64,000 bases of DNA from Adiantum capillus-veneris (GCA_014529385.2 CM043942.1:2828501-2892500); one strand, 5' to 3'; numbered from the stretch's first letter, positions 35,869 to 50,610 are shown. Numbers and translations: made by a program. Notes: a model not told the origin generated them from the sequence alone.

Positions 35869-38800
35869 ACGTAGCTATGTGTAGAAACGACCCTCCGTTA
35901 AGGTGGTTTCACAGCACTTGTAATCGTAACAAGTTTATACTTAGTACCCGGCAATTTCTGGCCACCACTGAAATTGCTCCTGATACTGTGTGCTTAAAAT
36001 GGTCGAACCAATGGATGCAACCAACACCTAGGGACTTCGTCACGACACATTGGTAAAACTTTGGCGCCATGTCAGTCCAAGAGACACACATTCTCCACAT
36101 GTGGAATATGTCTCAAACAAGGAAGGATATCAAGAAAAGCGACATCCATCAAGTACGAGCTGGTACTTGTGTGTGGAGGTAACTGCAAACACTCCGTGAC
36201 AAGAGTGAGAGGACCCTCATTATCATGCTCCACACTAGCTAAACTGAACTCCTTGAGTTCCTAGACCATGTTGTATCCCATGTGACAACATGTGCCAAAT
36301 CGAACCCTACAACTAGGTTCGTAACAGCGTAAGGTATAGTGGACGCTACGGTCCAAAATACTCTCATCCAACATGCCCTTAGCATGGCTTTGAAACATTC
36401 AAGCATACCGTGGGTGTTTCCTGCGCAATCCAACCCCTTTGGTTAACAGCTACGTAGTCAAACCCCTTGGTAAGACCCTCTGTAGAAACTGCTCAACTAG
36501 CAGGAAAAGGTAACCAACATAGTTAACCGTGTACATAATCATTGGAATCAACTCGAAAAGTTGAATTCGTCCGCTACCATGTGGTAGATTGTGGAATTCT
36601 TTCCTTGAAAGTTTAACTAGGAGAGATCAAACTGTGATCCTCAATGCCCATGGGGTGATTTAGCAGTCACCCCCCGGGTCATACCCCAAACAATATGTCC
36701 ATAGACACTCCGTAGTGCTATAGAGAGAGCAAGAAATCCACACAAGTGAACTGCCTAGTTCTTATGGACAGCCATGCTGTCTCAAATGATTGCTGCATCT
36801 ATACCTCCTTGTAGAGATCAGGTTCTGTGAGTTGAAGATTTATCAAAAACTCAACTTGAGTGTCGCACTGAAAACATGTAGTGCAAAAATGACACTGTAA
36901 ACATCCTGAATGACAAGACCCTTGCTGGTCCACTAATGTCGATGTATACTTCCCTGGGTAGATTTTTTCACTCTTGAAAACAATCACCCAAAGAATGCCA
37001 ATAGTTGGGTCTTACACTTGGCCTGACAATGGCTCTTAGCCTGTGTGGCTCATAGCCCTTGTGCAAATTAGTGTTCAATGGACGAACCGATGAAGACTAA
37101 TTTGAGTAGCATCTTAGCCACGTGCTAACTAAGAGTTAGAGCACCTTGGCTCGGGCTAACTCACGACCAAAACACGTATCAAAAGCTTCTTAGAAGATTT
37201 TCCTTATTCCCTTAAAGAGAGAGAACGAGAGAGAAGAAGAGCATGCTAGGCTGCGGAAATTTCCTTGAACGACTATGACGTCTATAGTTGATTGCCGTGC
37301 TCGTGTACATCTTATGCCTAACGTGAAGCGTATCCTATAAGCATGCAACAAGTTTCTACTATGGCTCTCTCATTGAGAGAGGTAACATAATAACACAACC
37401 ACATCTTGATCTACCTGGCTTGCAGGGTCATGATTGTATCAAAATGACTTAGCATTGGCACTTTTCTTGTGAAACAAGTCCTAGATTTAGGTTCCTTTTA
37501 GTGCTGTTGGGTGTTGATACAACCAACCATCAGGTTCAACAATCCATCACTTAGTCTGTCCTTGATAGATTTGCGAATGTGATAGCGGAAGCACAATGCA
37601 TAAAGGGGTGGAATCCATGCCACCTGCTTAGCATGCCTTGCATGCAAAAACGTAAGCCCTTGGCTACTATAACGGTCTCAAGCGTGAGAACCAAAACCAT
37701 AAGTGCCTTGCACAGAATAAACTGGTAGGGATTCTGCGAGCTGACATTTCCTATTTTGCCAGTTCCCCAAACTTGTGTGCCAAAACCCTTGATTCCAAAT
37801 CAATGGCAGTATCTCGGCACAAGGGAGAAGCCGTGCTTCATGTAAAATTGCCAAAGCACTTTGCTTTGCACAATGACAGTAATTGCCAAGTAAAGTGGAA
37901 ACATGGAAAAAAAAACAAGAAAAACGTAAACTTGGCTAGCCTGGTAGTTGTCGCTGCAACCCGTTGTTATGAGATTCCAAAGGGAAAGATCACGTAAAGG
38001 TGGCTCATAGCCAAATCGGCCGTGCGAGAAAGAGTTGTCACATATGGATATACGCCCTCTTGTATCATATACATCCGTCGTATACGGAATGAAATAATCT
38101 GCAAACCGTTTGCCAAAGCCTTCCCAAGTTTGTATGCTCATAGCATATGCCAAACGTGGTGAGTCATTATGCAAGATGCATAAATAGAAGCCTTGCTTCA
38201 CCTAAATCGGGTAGTGCTAATAGCCAAATGATGTGGCTGCAAATAGCATGACAAAAAGAATCAACCTTGTCAAGCAATTTCATGTGAAATTAACCAGTAT
38301 TGTGTGACAAGCATCCTATGTTGGCTTGTAGAAACAGTGACAAGGAGTCGGCCATGCCGAGCAACTTGCTGCCCTCAACAAATCCAGTAATATGCCATGC
38401 CTGTCACCTTGAGATGCTGAAAAACTGGCCCTTGGCCCTGCCTTTGAAGCAAAAGGTAACCTGTGATGAGCGTGCTCCATCAAGGTACTCAGGAGAAGCC
38501 ATGCTTCATATAACTATGTCTGGCCTCTTTGCCAATAAATGCTGCTTGGCATTATGAATGATAGCCGTGATTATTCATTCCATTGCATACGAGAGTTACG
38601 AAGCACATGTGCAATAAGTACTCCACTTCATGCTGTCAAGGGCCTTGCCCAATTTGCAACCAATTTGGAATCTTGTGAGCAACTTCAATGCTCCAGTGGT
38701 GTTACACAAACCATACATCGGCCCTGCCGAGTTCTGTGCACCTTGAACAAGAGCGTTGCAGTAGAATCATTCAAGCCTTGCTTGATAAATTCTACCTATC

Positions 38801-39790
38801 TCTTGGCGGAAACCATTGCACTAGTCGGAATTCACAAAACCAAACAAAGTGCAGATGATTGTATAAAGAATGCAAAAAGTAATGCCAAAACATAAACAAA
38901 AATACCTGGAATCATGGCAAAAATCCATGAAGGCATCATAGCCGTTGAAGGATCTTGCTCTTAGTCGGCCAAGCCAAAAAAATTTACTGCCGTCCTGAAG
39001 CCTTGCTCGCATTGCTTTTGCTTGCAAAGTGGTTCACCGCTTTCCACAAGCATAATCCTTATTTAAGGTGCAATCGTAATTGATTCGGTGATGAAAGCTC
39101 CCTTGGAAAGCTCGATCCCGTGAATAGCCGTACCTACATATCCGTGTGCCGACATGGCCGTACCATGTTGGTTCCATCGCTTACTAAACAATCGGCGGTA
39201 AATTGAGAAGCTTGCTTTAGTGGAAAAAACTCCAGAATTTTCTGTCCTTGTAGAACTATGGCATGGCCTTGGTGCCATGCCAAGCATGCCATGCCCTACG
39301 TGCATGCATGGTTGCATGCCTTGACATGAAATCCACAAGAGCCGCGGGTCCATGCCCCTATCAAGAGGGGGTGCCCTAATTTAGGGCGCCCACTAAATCC
39401 AAACTATGAAGAAAAACTCCATGGCGGCGACGCAAGCAACTCTGCAGGAAAAAAATCCCTTTGCGCTGGCCTACACAGGCTTTGTTGGGGCTCGCAGCAG
39501 GGACGGGATGTGCATAGCATGCCGGGGTGCACCCGATGAGTCCAGTCTTGGCGGGTTTTGAGCTGGTCGACATGCTTCCCTTTGTGCGTGCTAGTAGCTG
39601 ATCCCGCCAAGCTTCCCGACTTCGGTTCTGTAGAACGCCGATTCCTGCGGCCATGGCGGTGTCTAGAACCCCAATCACGAGAGAGAGAAAAGCCATTCCG
39701 TCCTTGCAGCATGAAATCTCGCCATGCATCCATGAAAAAACTCTGCCATGCTCCTTCTTCGCCGAAAGGAGAGCGAGCTTCCATGAATCC

Positions 39791-39793
<3 letters not shown>

Positions 39794-39878
<85 letters not shown>
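39794..39878. repeat. (GA)n microsatellite in X
   Basis: About 42 GA units, 60 bp from the primer site of X. On the transcribed minus strand it is a (CT)n leader tract. Confidence 0.97.
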
Positions 39879-39880
<2 letters not shown>

Positions 39881-39930
39881 GAAGATCCATGGCCTCCATG
39901 CCCCCTTCTTCTTCCTCCCCCTTCTCCTCT

Positions 39931-39945
39931 GAGCTCTGATACCAA
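39931..39945 (-). other. X primer-binding site
   Basis: The minus strand reads TTGGTATCAGAGCTC directly next to the LTR. This sets the orientation of X and its copia type. Confidence 0.9.
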
Positions 39946-40021
39946 TGTAAGACGAGCGGATAGACAGACACGCGAATAACCTCCCAACCATCCTATATAT
40001 AGGCCCCTTGCCCTCTTCCAT
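39946..40021 (-). repeat. X 5' LTR, part 1 (continues at 42422-42502)
   Basis: It matches 34451-34526. The LTR breaks at ...CTCTTCCAT, where Y is inserted, and resumes after Y with ATATATACCCC to GGCATGACA at 42502. Confidence 0.9.
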
Positions 40022-42421
<2,400 letters not shown>

Positions 42422-42502
42422 CCATATATATACCCCTTTATTGCATGTGTGTCCGGCACATTGCCCGGGCCGTGCCCATCTAGTCCCACCCTTGGCATGA
42501 CA

Positions 42503-42758
42503 AAAATACACCTAAAAGACCATAGTTACAAAGATGTGAACCAGACACCAGTGGAAGAGTTTGATTTAGCTACATTGGCAGGGTCCGAACTCCATGCATG
42601 GTTAGGGCAACAAAAAGAGCTATGGATGTGCGGAGCTTCACATTGTGGGAGCTTAAAAAGAGAGGAATGCGTCTTAGATAGAGCGATTAAGGACAAGGAT
42701 TATATTTTGAAACCTTTTCCCGAAGATGCCTTAGAACCTCTGGAATGGGAGCACATAT
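42503..42758 (+). pseudogene. Element B2, linker region, first part
   Basis: It reads IHLKDHSYKDVNQTP, EFDLATLAGSEL, LWMCGASHCGSLKREE and EPLEWEHI, closely like B1 10971-10720. It is cut at 42758 by element A, and its continuation starts at 55558. The first five bases are the right copy of the X target duplication. The frame stays open through the piece. Confidence 0.87.
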
Positions 42759-43324
42759 TGTTAACCCTCACGGCACACGGACACCCTATGATCTATAAAC
42801 GTTGTATTATTTAGAGTCAGGTACCGGGCTTGTCGGACCAATAGGGAAAGGTAAATTGATCGTCGATGAGAGGCGCACTTTAACTGGGACATTCAAGGGA
42901 TTAGCTGGCTAAGCATGGGCGCCCAAGTGTGAATGGGGTGAGCTCCTATAAAAGCCAACTAAACCTAATTTTTACTCATTCTCTCATTTCTGCAATAGAA
43001 GAGTGCTCTTGCTCCATCTCCATCTTCTTCTTCTTCACCTCCTTGTGTGTGTGTGTGTGAGAGAGAGAGAGAGGGAGAGTGTGTGTGCGATCGAGCATTA
43101 CGAAGGCACGACGGCGGCAAAGCGGTTGAGCGCGGCACGATTGCAGCTTCTTCTTCATCGCGGCGAGGAATCCACCACGAAGGCGAGCGTAGAGCGGTGA
43201 GTGACACACCCTTTGTTTCCTTGAGCTTGCTAGTTTAGGCTTGTTGTGTGCTTGGAGCCGTTTGTGGCTCGCACACGGTGTATTGGCAAGTCCCTTGCTC
43301 CGACAGTGCGGCAAGGAGCGCACA
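42759..43324 (+). repeat. Element A 5' LTR
   Basis: 566 bp from TGTTAACCCTC to GGAGCGCACA. A TATAAAAG box at 42947-42954 follows a GC-richer U3. The end holds a GT/GA microsatellite (about 43044-43080) and the 100-bp stretch (43225-43324) repeated at 55458-55557. Confidence 0.88.
42947..42954 (+). promoter_or_regulatory. TATA box of the element A LTR
   Basis: TATAAAAG in CTCCTATAAAAGCC, a consensus plant TATA box about 190 bp into the LTR. Confidence 0.7.
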
Positions 43325-43328
43325 TTTT

Positions 43329-43346
43329 TGGCGCCGTTGCCGGGGA
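43329..43346 (+). other. Element A primer-binding site
   Basis: TGGCGCCGTTGCCGGGGA, four bases after the LTR. It is the same site type as in B2. Confidence 0.92.
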
Positions 43347-44359
43347 TATGCCCTACACTAAGCTCGGTTAGCACTTTACGCTTCCTTGTGGTGCAATTCT
43401 ATCATAGGAAAGGCAGGGAAGGAGTGTGTGGAGATTTCTGTTTTTTGCGTTTTCTGCATTTTCTGTCAAGTTTCAATTTCTGCTATTGTCTGTGCTTTTT
43501 CAATTTTCTGCATTTCTTGCGTTTTTTTCAATTTCTGCAATTTCTGCATTTTCAATTTCGGCGGTTTCAATCTCTGTAATTTCTGCATATCTGCGTTTTT
43601 TCAATTTTCTGCATTTCTGCATTTTCAATTTCTACGTTTTCAATTTCTGCAATTTCTGCATATCTGCGTTTTTTCAATTTCTGCGTTTTCTGAAATTTCT
43701 GCATATCTGCGTTTTCTGCAATTTCTGCATACCTGCGTTTTCAATTTCTGTATTTTCTGCACCCAAAAAAAAAATATTTTTTCTCCAAAAAAAAAATCTG
43801 GAAAAAAAATATTTTAAAAAAAAATAATTTCGGAAATTAAAAACGCGAGTGAGCGGGTGGCGAAATTTTTCAAAAATAAAAAACGTGACTCTTAAAACAG
43901 ACGGGTTGGTTTGTATAAAAGATAGATCGGGATCATTTGCCCAAGCCCAAGCCCAAGCCCAAGCCCAAGCCCGAGCCTCAGTCCTCAGTCTTATGATATA
44001 TACTAGACTCACTCTTATATATATACCCTACTCCCTCAAGAGAGAATGAGAGCATGTGGGACAAGTCCTCCACTCTCCTCCTTTCTCTTCCCACTTGCAC
44101 TCTTAGACTTTCTAGTTTGGGCCTAGTTCCCTACTGGAAATTGACAGTTTTAGGGATTCCGAGGACATAGAGTGACCAAACGGAGGGCTGTAAAGCACGG
44201 CACAACCCTCTGACCGATACGCTCGTTTCGAGCTATCACACGGCCCATTCCATGACACGCTCTAAAAAATCTAGCAAAAAAACAAACAAAAAACACGCTA
44301 AAAACTAGTCACAAGGCCTCCTAGAGCAGCTTTTTGACACCTTAGGGTATCAAAAGTAC
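43347..44359 (+). other. Element A leader with low-complexity arrays
   Basis: Non-coding. From about 43438 to 43765 it is built from short pyrimidine-rich words (TTTCTGCA, TTTTCAATTTC, TCTGCGTTTT) in irregular tandem. An A-tract region follows, then six units of GCCCAA at 43939-43974. The apparent Phe-rich and Ala-Gln frames here are products of these arrays. Confidence 0.75.
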
Positions 44360-45550
44360 ATGCACTTACGCTCTGGGTGGGTGCTAGAACACGAGCATAT
44401 TGAGGGTGCCTCTGTTCATACGGACACCCATTACCCATCCACGATAGGATCTAAACCCTCAGCGGGGACACAAGGTAGCACCACCCAAGACCCTAAAATA
44501 GCCGCTAGTGATTCCTCCTCCGACTCAGAAATCATGGAAGCATACCCTAACCAAAACACTGAGAGAGAAGGCCATGCACCTCCCGAAGCTCCACAGCCTA
44601 GTACTAGTATGTTTAGCCGTTTCATGGAAACATTAGGTAGAGCTACTCGCTCGGAACCTGATGCAAATGAAGCACACGAAGGGGGTGGGGAAGTGGACTC
44701 TCCTTTCACATCGCACGTGGACCCCACACCCCCAAAGAGTGTCCATGTGGATATCCTACCAACTTCTTACCAAGAAGGCCCTGTTGAGCTGCCTCCTTCA
44801 GAAGTTCCCTCTAGAGTACCGTTGGTGACAAGTAAAACCACGGGGAGCAATATTGCTTCTACCTCACAAGAAACCGTTAACACGTCGACTCTAGAAGGAT
44901 GGTTCATTAATGATCATTGGACATATGACCTCCACACTGAGGTGTTGACGGATCTACACTCTGGCCACGCCTACCATGTAGGATGGATAGAGATTGTACA
45001 ATCCACCTCTAGTGCCACGAGCATCGAAGATCAACAGAAAATGATCTGTAATGTTATCCATGGCATTATTCAATCAGAAAGGCAAAACCGAGGGGTAAAT
45101 ATACTCTCAACTGGCCCCATGAGATTTCTGGATACGAGCAAGGCTCAACAGCCTACTCTATCACAAATGGAGACTCCTCTAATGAGCCCCATGGACCCAT
45201 CTTACGTCATTTCACCTGGGGTCTCTATGCAATCTGAGCCTCCGAGTGAAAACTTTAGCTTCCCTAACTTGGCTCAACCCTCTATTAAGGAAAACACAGT
45301 GCTCACTCCAGGGATAAGCCTGACAGAGAATGTACCGATGACATCTACGGTTAGCGCAGTGCCACTACCTAGTGTCGTAGTACCTAATATGGGGCCTCGA
45401 CCATATGTGCCTCTAGCCCCTTATGCACACATGGCCCCCACACCTCCAATTGTACCACTTGCTTATGCTCCTCGAGTGCCGCTCCCTAGCTCTTATCCGA
45501 GAGGACCTATGCCCGGTTATGTTCCATATCCTGCATCATCCCACATATGA
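44360..45550 (+). CDS. Element A N-terminal gag-like protein (ORF1)
   Basis: 396 codons from ATG at 44360. MHLRSGWVLE at the start matches the M-x-L-R-x-G start of B2 gag (25028), a form common at plant gypsy gag N-termini. The rest is rich in Pro, Ser and Thr, with a central block GWFINDHWTYDLHTEVL and GHAYHVGWIEIV, and ends in a Pro-rich stretch. The stop overlaps the next start as ATGA (45547-45550), so gag here lies in two frames. Either an old frameshift split one gag gene or the overlap is used for coupled translation; the first is likelier. No known domain is recognised in the middle. Confidence 0.7.
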   Translation: MHLRSGWVLEHEHIEGASVHTDTHYPSTIGSKPSAGTQGSTTQDPKIAASDSSSDSEIMEAYPNQNTEREGHAPPEAPQPSTSMFSRFMETLGRATRSEPDANEAHEGGGEVDSPFTSHVDPTPPKSVHVDILPTSYQEGPVELPPSEVPSRVPLVTSKTTGSNIASTSQETVNTSTLEGWFINDHWTYDLHTEVLTDLHSGHAYHVGWIEIVQSTSSATSIEDQQKMICNVIHGIIQSERQNRGVNILSTGPMRFLDTSKAQQPTLSQMETPLMSPMDPSYVISPGVSMQSEPPSENFSFPNLAQPSIKENTVLTPGISLTENVPMTSTVSAVPLPSVVVPNMGPRPYVPLAPYAHMAPTPPIVPLAYAPRVPLPSSYPRGPMPGYVPYPASSHI

Positions 45551-47517
45551 TTCCAAGAGTACCTCCACCGGCCCTGCCTCCTCACATAGGTGACTTGGCA
45601 GCATTTGCTCAAACCATAGGTCGATCTATCGCGGAAAATATGCGTCACGCATCTGATAGAGAGCCTAGAAGTAAGGCAGTACAAATTGCCAAACTCACGC
45701 AAAAATTCAATGGGGATGAAGATGCTAGGAAACACATTGAAGTGTTTGAACAAGTATGTGATTCCTTAGGGGAACGCAACGAACTACATAAGTGCAATGC
45801 CTTAAGCTTGACATTAAGTGGGAAGGCTGGAGATTGGTATAGGACCCTAAGGGTGGACGAGAAAACAATCTACCCTACCCTTCGAAGGTTGTTTCTAAAG
45901 GAGTACATACGAGAAGGTGTGCTTTGGGGTGTAGCATCTCAGCTACAGAAGGCCGAACGTAAGGAAGGAGAGTCAGTAAGGGACTTCATTAGTCGTCTAA
46001 AGCACTTAAACTCTCATTGCCCTGTAAATGAGCGCTTCAACAATAACCAACTGCTTGATCGATTCATTCGAGGGTTGAGGAATGAAGGAATCTATAATGG
46101 ACTAGTGATTAGAGGTATCACAACCTGGGAAGATGTCACTGCCAATGCAATCCAATTAGAGGACAACTTGATGATAGCAGGCATGAGGGTGTGTACTGAC
46201 ACGAGATCCACTAGCTCACAAGCCATTGAGTATGAACCCATGACTGCAAAGCCCATTGCCAATGAGCCAAAGGTATTTGAGACATTCTTGACAAACCTCA
46301 CCAAGGCAATCCAAGAGTCTCTTAAGGATAACCGACCCCCTCAAAATAGTCACATGTATCCAAGAAGGGAGCAACAATGGTGTTCCATTTGCTTAGGTCC
46401 ACATAGCACTAGTGAGTGCCCTACGTTTAGAGTAAAATTTAATGAAACTTCCAACGCATGTGGTAGGTATGGTCACCAAGCTAAGGATTGTTTAATGATC
46501 AAACGTATGATGGCAAATAGACCACCTGTAGCCTGGACGGATGCACCTCGAGCTCCTGTATTGATGCCTACTCCACCTGTTGAGCACCTACCGCAACACA
46601 TGGTCCCTAGATCTCAAAATGTTGTACAAGCTACACCGCTACCACCTCCTGTGCTAGGACCACAGCCCCCGCATCCAAGAGTCGCCCCTATGAACCAAGT
46701 GGGTTGCGAGCCATCAAATGCTTATCCAGATAGCTGTGAGGAGGAAATAGACACTAGTATTGCCTACGGACTTGATACATTGGAAGAATGTCCTATATAC
46801 TACATGGAAGATTGTTGGGGACAAGTCAAGCCGGTTTATCAAGCTGCTGCTCTCGCATCCAGAGGTCAAAATATCAACACCCAGGCTAGGAGGCCACCTC
46901 TTCAATGCTACGAGTGTGGTGGACCACATCGAGCAGCAGAGTGCCCTATTAGGCTGCAAAAGAATGCTGCACAGATGCAAATGAATCAAGGGAGCACGTC
47001 TGCAATGCCAATACTCACATGTAATCGTTGTGGCATAGATCACTTGATTGCCCAATGCCCCTATAACCCAAATGCGCCTAAAATCACACCCCTAAATTTG
47101 GTCGAAATTGCTAGTGTGACATCGCCAATACCACCCGTCACACCTGCTTATGCGATTACACGGTCCATGCTTCAAGGGCCAGGCCATATCCTCGAAGAGA
47201 GAGATACCGCGTCAGTTATCCAAGCAAAGAAAAAGAAGACACGAAGGAAGAAGTCGCAGAATACGGAAAATTCAAAGCCAAGTTCCAAAACAAACATAGG
47301 AACAGGAGATGACCCCGTGTATATGAATGACCTCGAGGATGATTCAGATTCAATCGAGACAATGGAGACTAGAACCAATACCACAAAGGGAAAGACCGAC
47401 AAAGAAAACCGTAACATGGAACCAAATGAAAACCGAATAAGAGAAAATCATAAAGAGCCTTTGAAAACACCACAAGTGTTTCTAAATCCAATCCAAGACC
47501 CCCAAGATAAACCGTAG
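45547..47517 (+). pseudogene. Element A gag capsid and nucleocapsid with four zinc knuckles
   Basis: 656 codons. The capsid region (about residues 45-210) carries KFNGDEDARKHIEVFEQV, LSGKAGDWYRTL and KAERKEGESVRDFISRL, typical of Retrotrans_gag. The nucleocapsid has two pairs of knuckles: CSICLGPHSTSEC (46383) and a damaged SNACGRYGHQAKDC (46450), then CYECGGPHRAAEC (46908) and CNRCGIDHLIAQC (47020). A Lys/Asp-rich tail follows. It ends at TAG 47515-47517, beyond which the same frame continues into the protease. It would assemble the virus-like particle and bind RNA. Confidence 0.87.
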
Positions 47518-48960
47518 GGGAAAAAAGGAAAGAATCGTAAAAAGAAGATTGGGACGTACCCAAACCCAGTAGATGAGATTAAGCAGGTGAAACATCTAAG
47601 AGGTTTAGTGGAGGAGACTCAAAGGAAACTAGAACCAGAACCCATGCAGGTCAAAATTCATGACACAGTGTTTCCCACGCAAGTTCATCCACCCCACATG
47701 AACCATAGACCGTTAGCCATATCTAGTATCATCCAAGAAGGGAGTGAGGACGGGACATCAGAAAGTGAGCATACACCCTTCTTGTTGGAAAGGATGTTTA
47801 ACGAAGGAATACCTGATCCCATTGAGGAATATGAGATTCCATCCTCACCAGTTCCTAGTCAAGGACCTACACCTTGCAAAACGCCAATGAATGTTGCCAA
47901 ACTAGTGGACTTCATGTCTTCTGAGGTCCGAACCACGATCATAGCAAAGCTGTATGGAGATCCTGAGTTATTCCTTGCACTTCGAGCATTCCTTAATGGA
48001 GAGCTACGAACGGGATTACCGCAGTTTGCGCAACCAAATAGGCCTGACTCGATTATGATTGATGAGGAAAATCATGTGCAATCACTTGACTTAGATGGAC
48101 ACGAGTCTGTGATCAAGGTACCCATTAACGAATTAGGGCAGTATTTTGAAGGCGATGAGTCTAATGCGACCCTACCCATCACTACCAAGGGATTAACTAT
48201 AAAGGGAATTCTTGATGGTGGCGCGGGAGTTAGCATCGTTACAAAAGATTGTTGGGAATCCATGGGAAAACCCCGCCTCAATGTTACTAACATTGTGGTA
48301 AAGATGGCAAATGGTACCATAGCCAAACCTATGGGGATGCTCAAGGATCTTAAGATCAAAGTTCTAGGACACAAGGTACGACATACGTTCATTGTAATGG
48401 ATTTCTCTAAACACCTTATGTCATATGAAATGATTTTAGGACGACCATTCATGAGGGAAGCACAAATGGTTCATGATTGGTCTAAAAATCATGTCTATTT
48501 GCAATTCCAAGACTCTGTCCTTAGAGTGGATTTGGTGACTGGTAAGGTACACCCCTTAGGGAGTAAAACCATTATTGATCATCGCTCTGACACCACAGTT
48601 CACTCGGCCCCACTACAATATTGTTACACTTGTAAGAAGGATACAGACATTGGCCAAGATTCTCCTTACATGGATGTGTTACCGGGTATGACGGAATCAG
48701 ACAATGTGGATTGGGTACACCTAGCTGCAACCATAGATACCTGGGGAAATAGAGGAACCACTTGGGTCACACCAGAGGGGGAAGAGGTACCACAAATTGC
48801 ACCTCTGAACATGATAAGTGCCATACATGCATCTTCTAAGGGCAAGGCAATTGTGGACCAATCTGACAGTGACACCGATAGCTCAATAGAAGACTTTGAC
48901 CAACACGACTTGGACACTGACTCCCAGAGTGAAACGGATTCTGAATCTCATGAATTATAG
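47518..48960 (+). pseudogene. Element A first retropepsin domain (PR1)
   Basis: In frame with gag across one stop. A linker (RGLVEETQRKLEPEPM) leads to the aspartic protease core: GILDGGAGVSIV with D at 48214-48216, then IVVKMANGTIAKPMG, TFIVMDFSKHLMSYE and MILGRPFMREAQ. The catalytic triplet is D-G-G instead of D-S/T-G; a single A-to-G change (AGT to GGT) would explain it, and B2 PR1 keeps D-S-G. The piece ends in an acidic Ser/Asp/Glu-rich stretch and TAG 48958-48960, after which the frame again stays open. Confidence 0.85.
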
Positions 48961-50610
48961 AGTGAAGCAAGTTCAGAGTCAAAACATTCGGAAGGACCGA
49001 GCACATCAACCGATGATAGCTCCTCCGAGAGTGAAGAGGACACCAACGAGGACTCCTTTAGTGAGCCAGATCTAAATGCAAATCAAAAGCAGGTCTCAAA
49101 TAAGAAAAAGAAAAACCTTAAGAGGCGTCGATATCGAGCCAATGTACGTGCTAGGATAAACAAGAAGAGATCCTCAGCAGAATGGCTCAGTTATATAGGA
49201 GCATGTGATGCTCATCGAAAATTGGTAGACAATTGGGGTGAATATCTCCAAAATGTTATGTGGTGTAGACCTCGACCCCATGACATAGCCCAATTAGAGA
49301 TCATAGACAAGACAAAGTTGAGCCGCACTGCAAGGAGGCGTCAAAACCAAGAGTTAGCTCGACAACACAAGAAAGCAGAAATGGAAGCACAAACCAACGC
49401 ACAACCAAAATCCACAGACTTGCATCCTGCACCAGAACATTTCAAATCTTACACCACAGGGGAAGCAAAGGTTGTGTACACAAAAGCCCAAAGAATACCT
49501 ATCGATGGGAATAATGGAATCTATGATGGTCCGGCAATAGTTAAAGAAATAGAATTAGCTGACCCCGGTGAAGAATCAAAACCTGTTTTTATTGCCCAAG
49601 ACCTCCCAGAAGTTGAAGAGGCGGTCTTCAAAGAGCTTCTCAAGGAATTCAAGGACGTATTCGCTTGGACATACCATGATATGAAAGGTGTTCCGCCTTC
49701 TGTGGTCCAACATACAATCCCTATGATTAGCACTGCGAAGCCCGTACAACAAAGACCCTACCCGATGAATCCTAAGTACGCAAAGATCATTCAAGAAGAA
49801 CTAGAAAAGCTTATCAAATGTGGGTTCATATATCCTATTGAACACTCTGAATGGGTGTCGCCAATAGTTATCGTGCCAAAAAAGAATGGGAAACTCAGGG
49901 TGTGCGTGGACCTCAAAAAAGTTAATGCAGCTACTAGAAGAGACCATTATCCCCTACCATATTCCGAACATGTACTCGAAAGAGTTGCAGGCAAGGAAGC
50001 TTATAGCTTTCTAGATGGGTACTCAGGCTACAACCAAATCACGATAGCGCTAGAGGACCAAGCTAAAACTGCCTTCATCATAGAATTTGGCGTGTTTGCA
50101 TTTCGTGTGATGGCTTTTGGCTTAACAAATGCCCCTGCTACATTCCAACGATTAATAAACACTGCTTTTAAAGAATATTTGAGAGAGTTTTGTGAAGCTT
50201 TCTTAGACGACCTTTGTGTTTACTCTTCTTGGAAAGAACATCTATCATGTTTGCGGAAGGTTTTTGAAAAATGTAGGTTATATCGTATCTCATTGAACCC
50301 GTTCAAATGCCAATTTTGGGTCAAGCATGGAGTTATTTTAGGGCATATAGTATCCAAGAATGGTATCTCAACCGATGAGAGCAAAATTAAAGTGATTCTA
50401 GAGTTACCACCACCAACCAATTACAAGGGAGTTCAAAGGTTCATGGGACACGTGGGTTATTATCGACGGTTTATTTTATTTTTCGCTGAGATAGCACGTC
50501 CTTTGTACAAGCTTCTCATTGAATTTAAATGGACTGAAGAGTGTGACCAGGCCTATGAACAATTGAAGAAAACACTAGCAAGTGCTCCGATTTTAAGGAC
50601 ACCTAACTGA
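48961..50610 (+). pseudogene. Element A gypsy reverse transcriptase
   Basis: An acidic then basic linker (KKKKNLKRRRYRANVR near 49100) leads to the RT: YHDMKGVPPSVVQHTIPM, IVPKKNGKLRVCVDLKKVN, YSFLDGYSGYNQI, FGLTNAPATFQRLI, the active-site box FLDDLCVYS (about 50200; usually Y-x-D-D, here F-L-D-D), and GHIVSKNGIS. The acidic residues of the polymerase centre are present. It ends at TGA 50608-50610 where B2 reads Trp (PDW), a single G-to-A change. It makes cDNA from the element RNA in the particle. Confidence 0.92.

Larger units (their letters stand above)
34604..39945 (-). other. X interior, about 5.3 kb without recognisable coding
   Basis: All frames are short and none resembles gag, protease, RT or integrase on either strand. 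The sequence is rich in words such as CATGCC, CTTGC and GCCAAA, and has an 88-bp tandem repeat at 35697 and a (GA)n tract near the primer site. Such an element would need proteins from a relative in order to move. A decayed coding region with no visible trace is the alternative. Confidence 0.65.

Noticed and set aside
43386-44012. Phe-rich frames and an Ala-Trp repeat frame in the leader of A
   Set aside because: They derive from the pyrimidine word array and the hexamer array; the region lies between primer site and gag.
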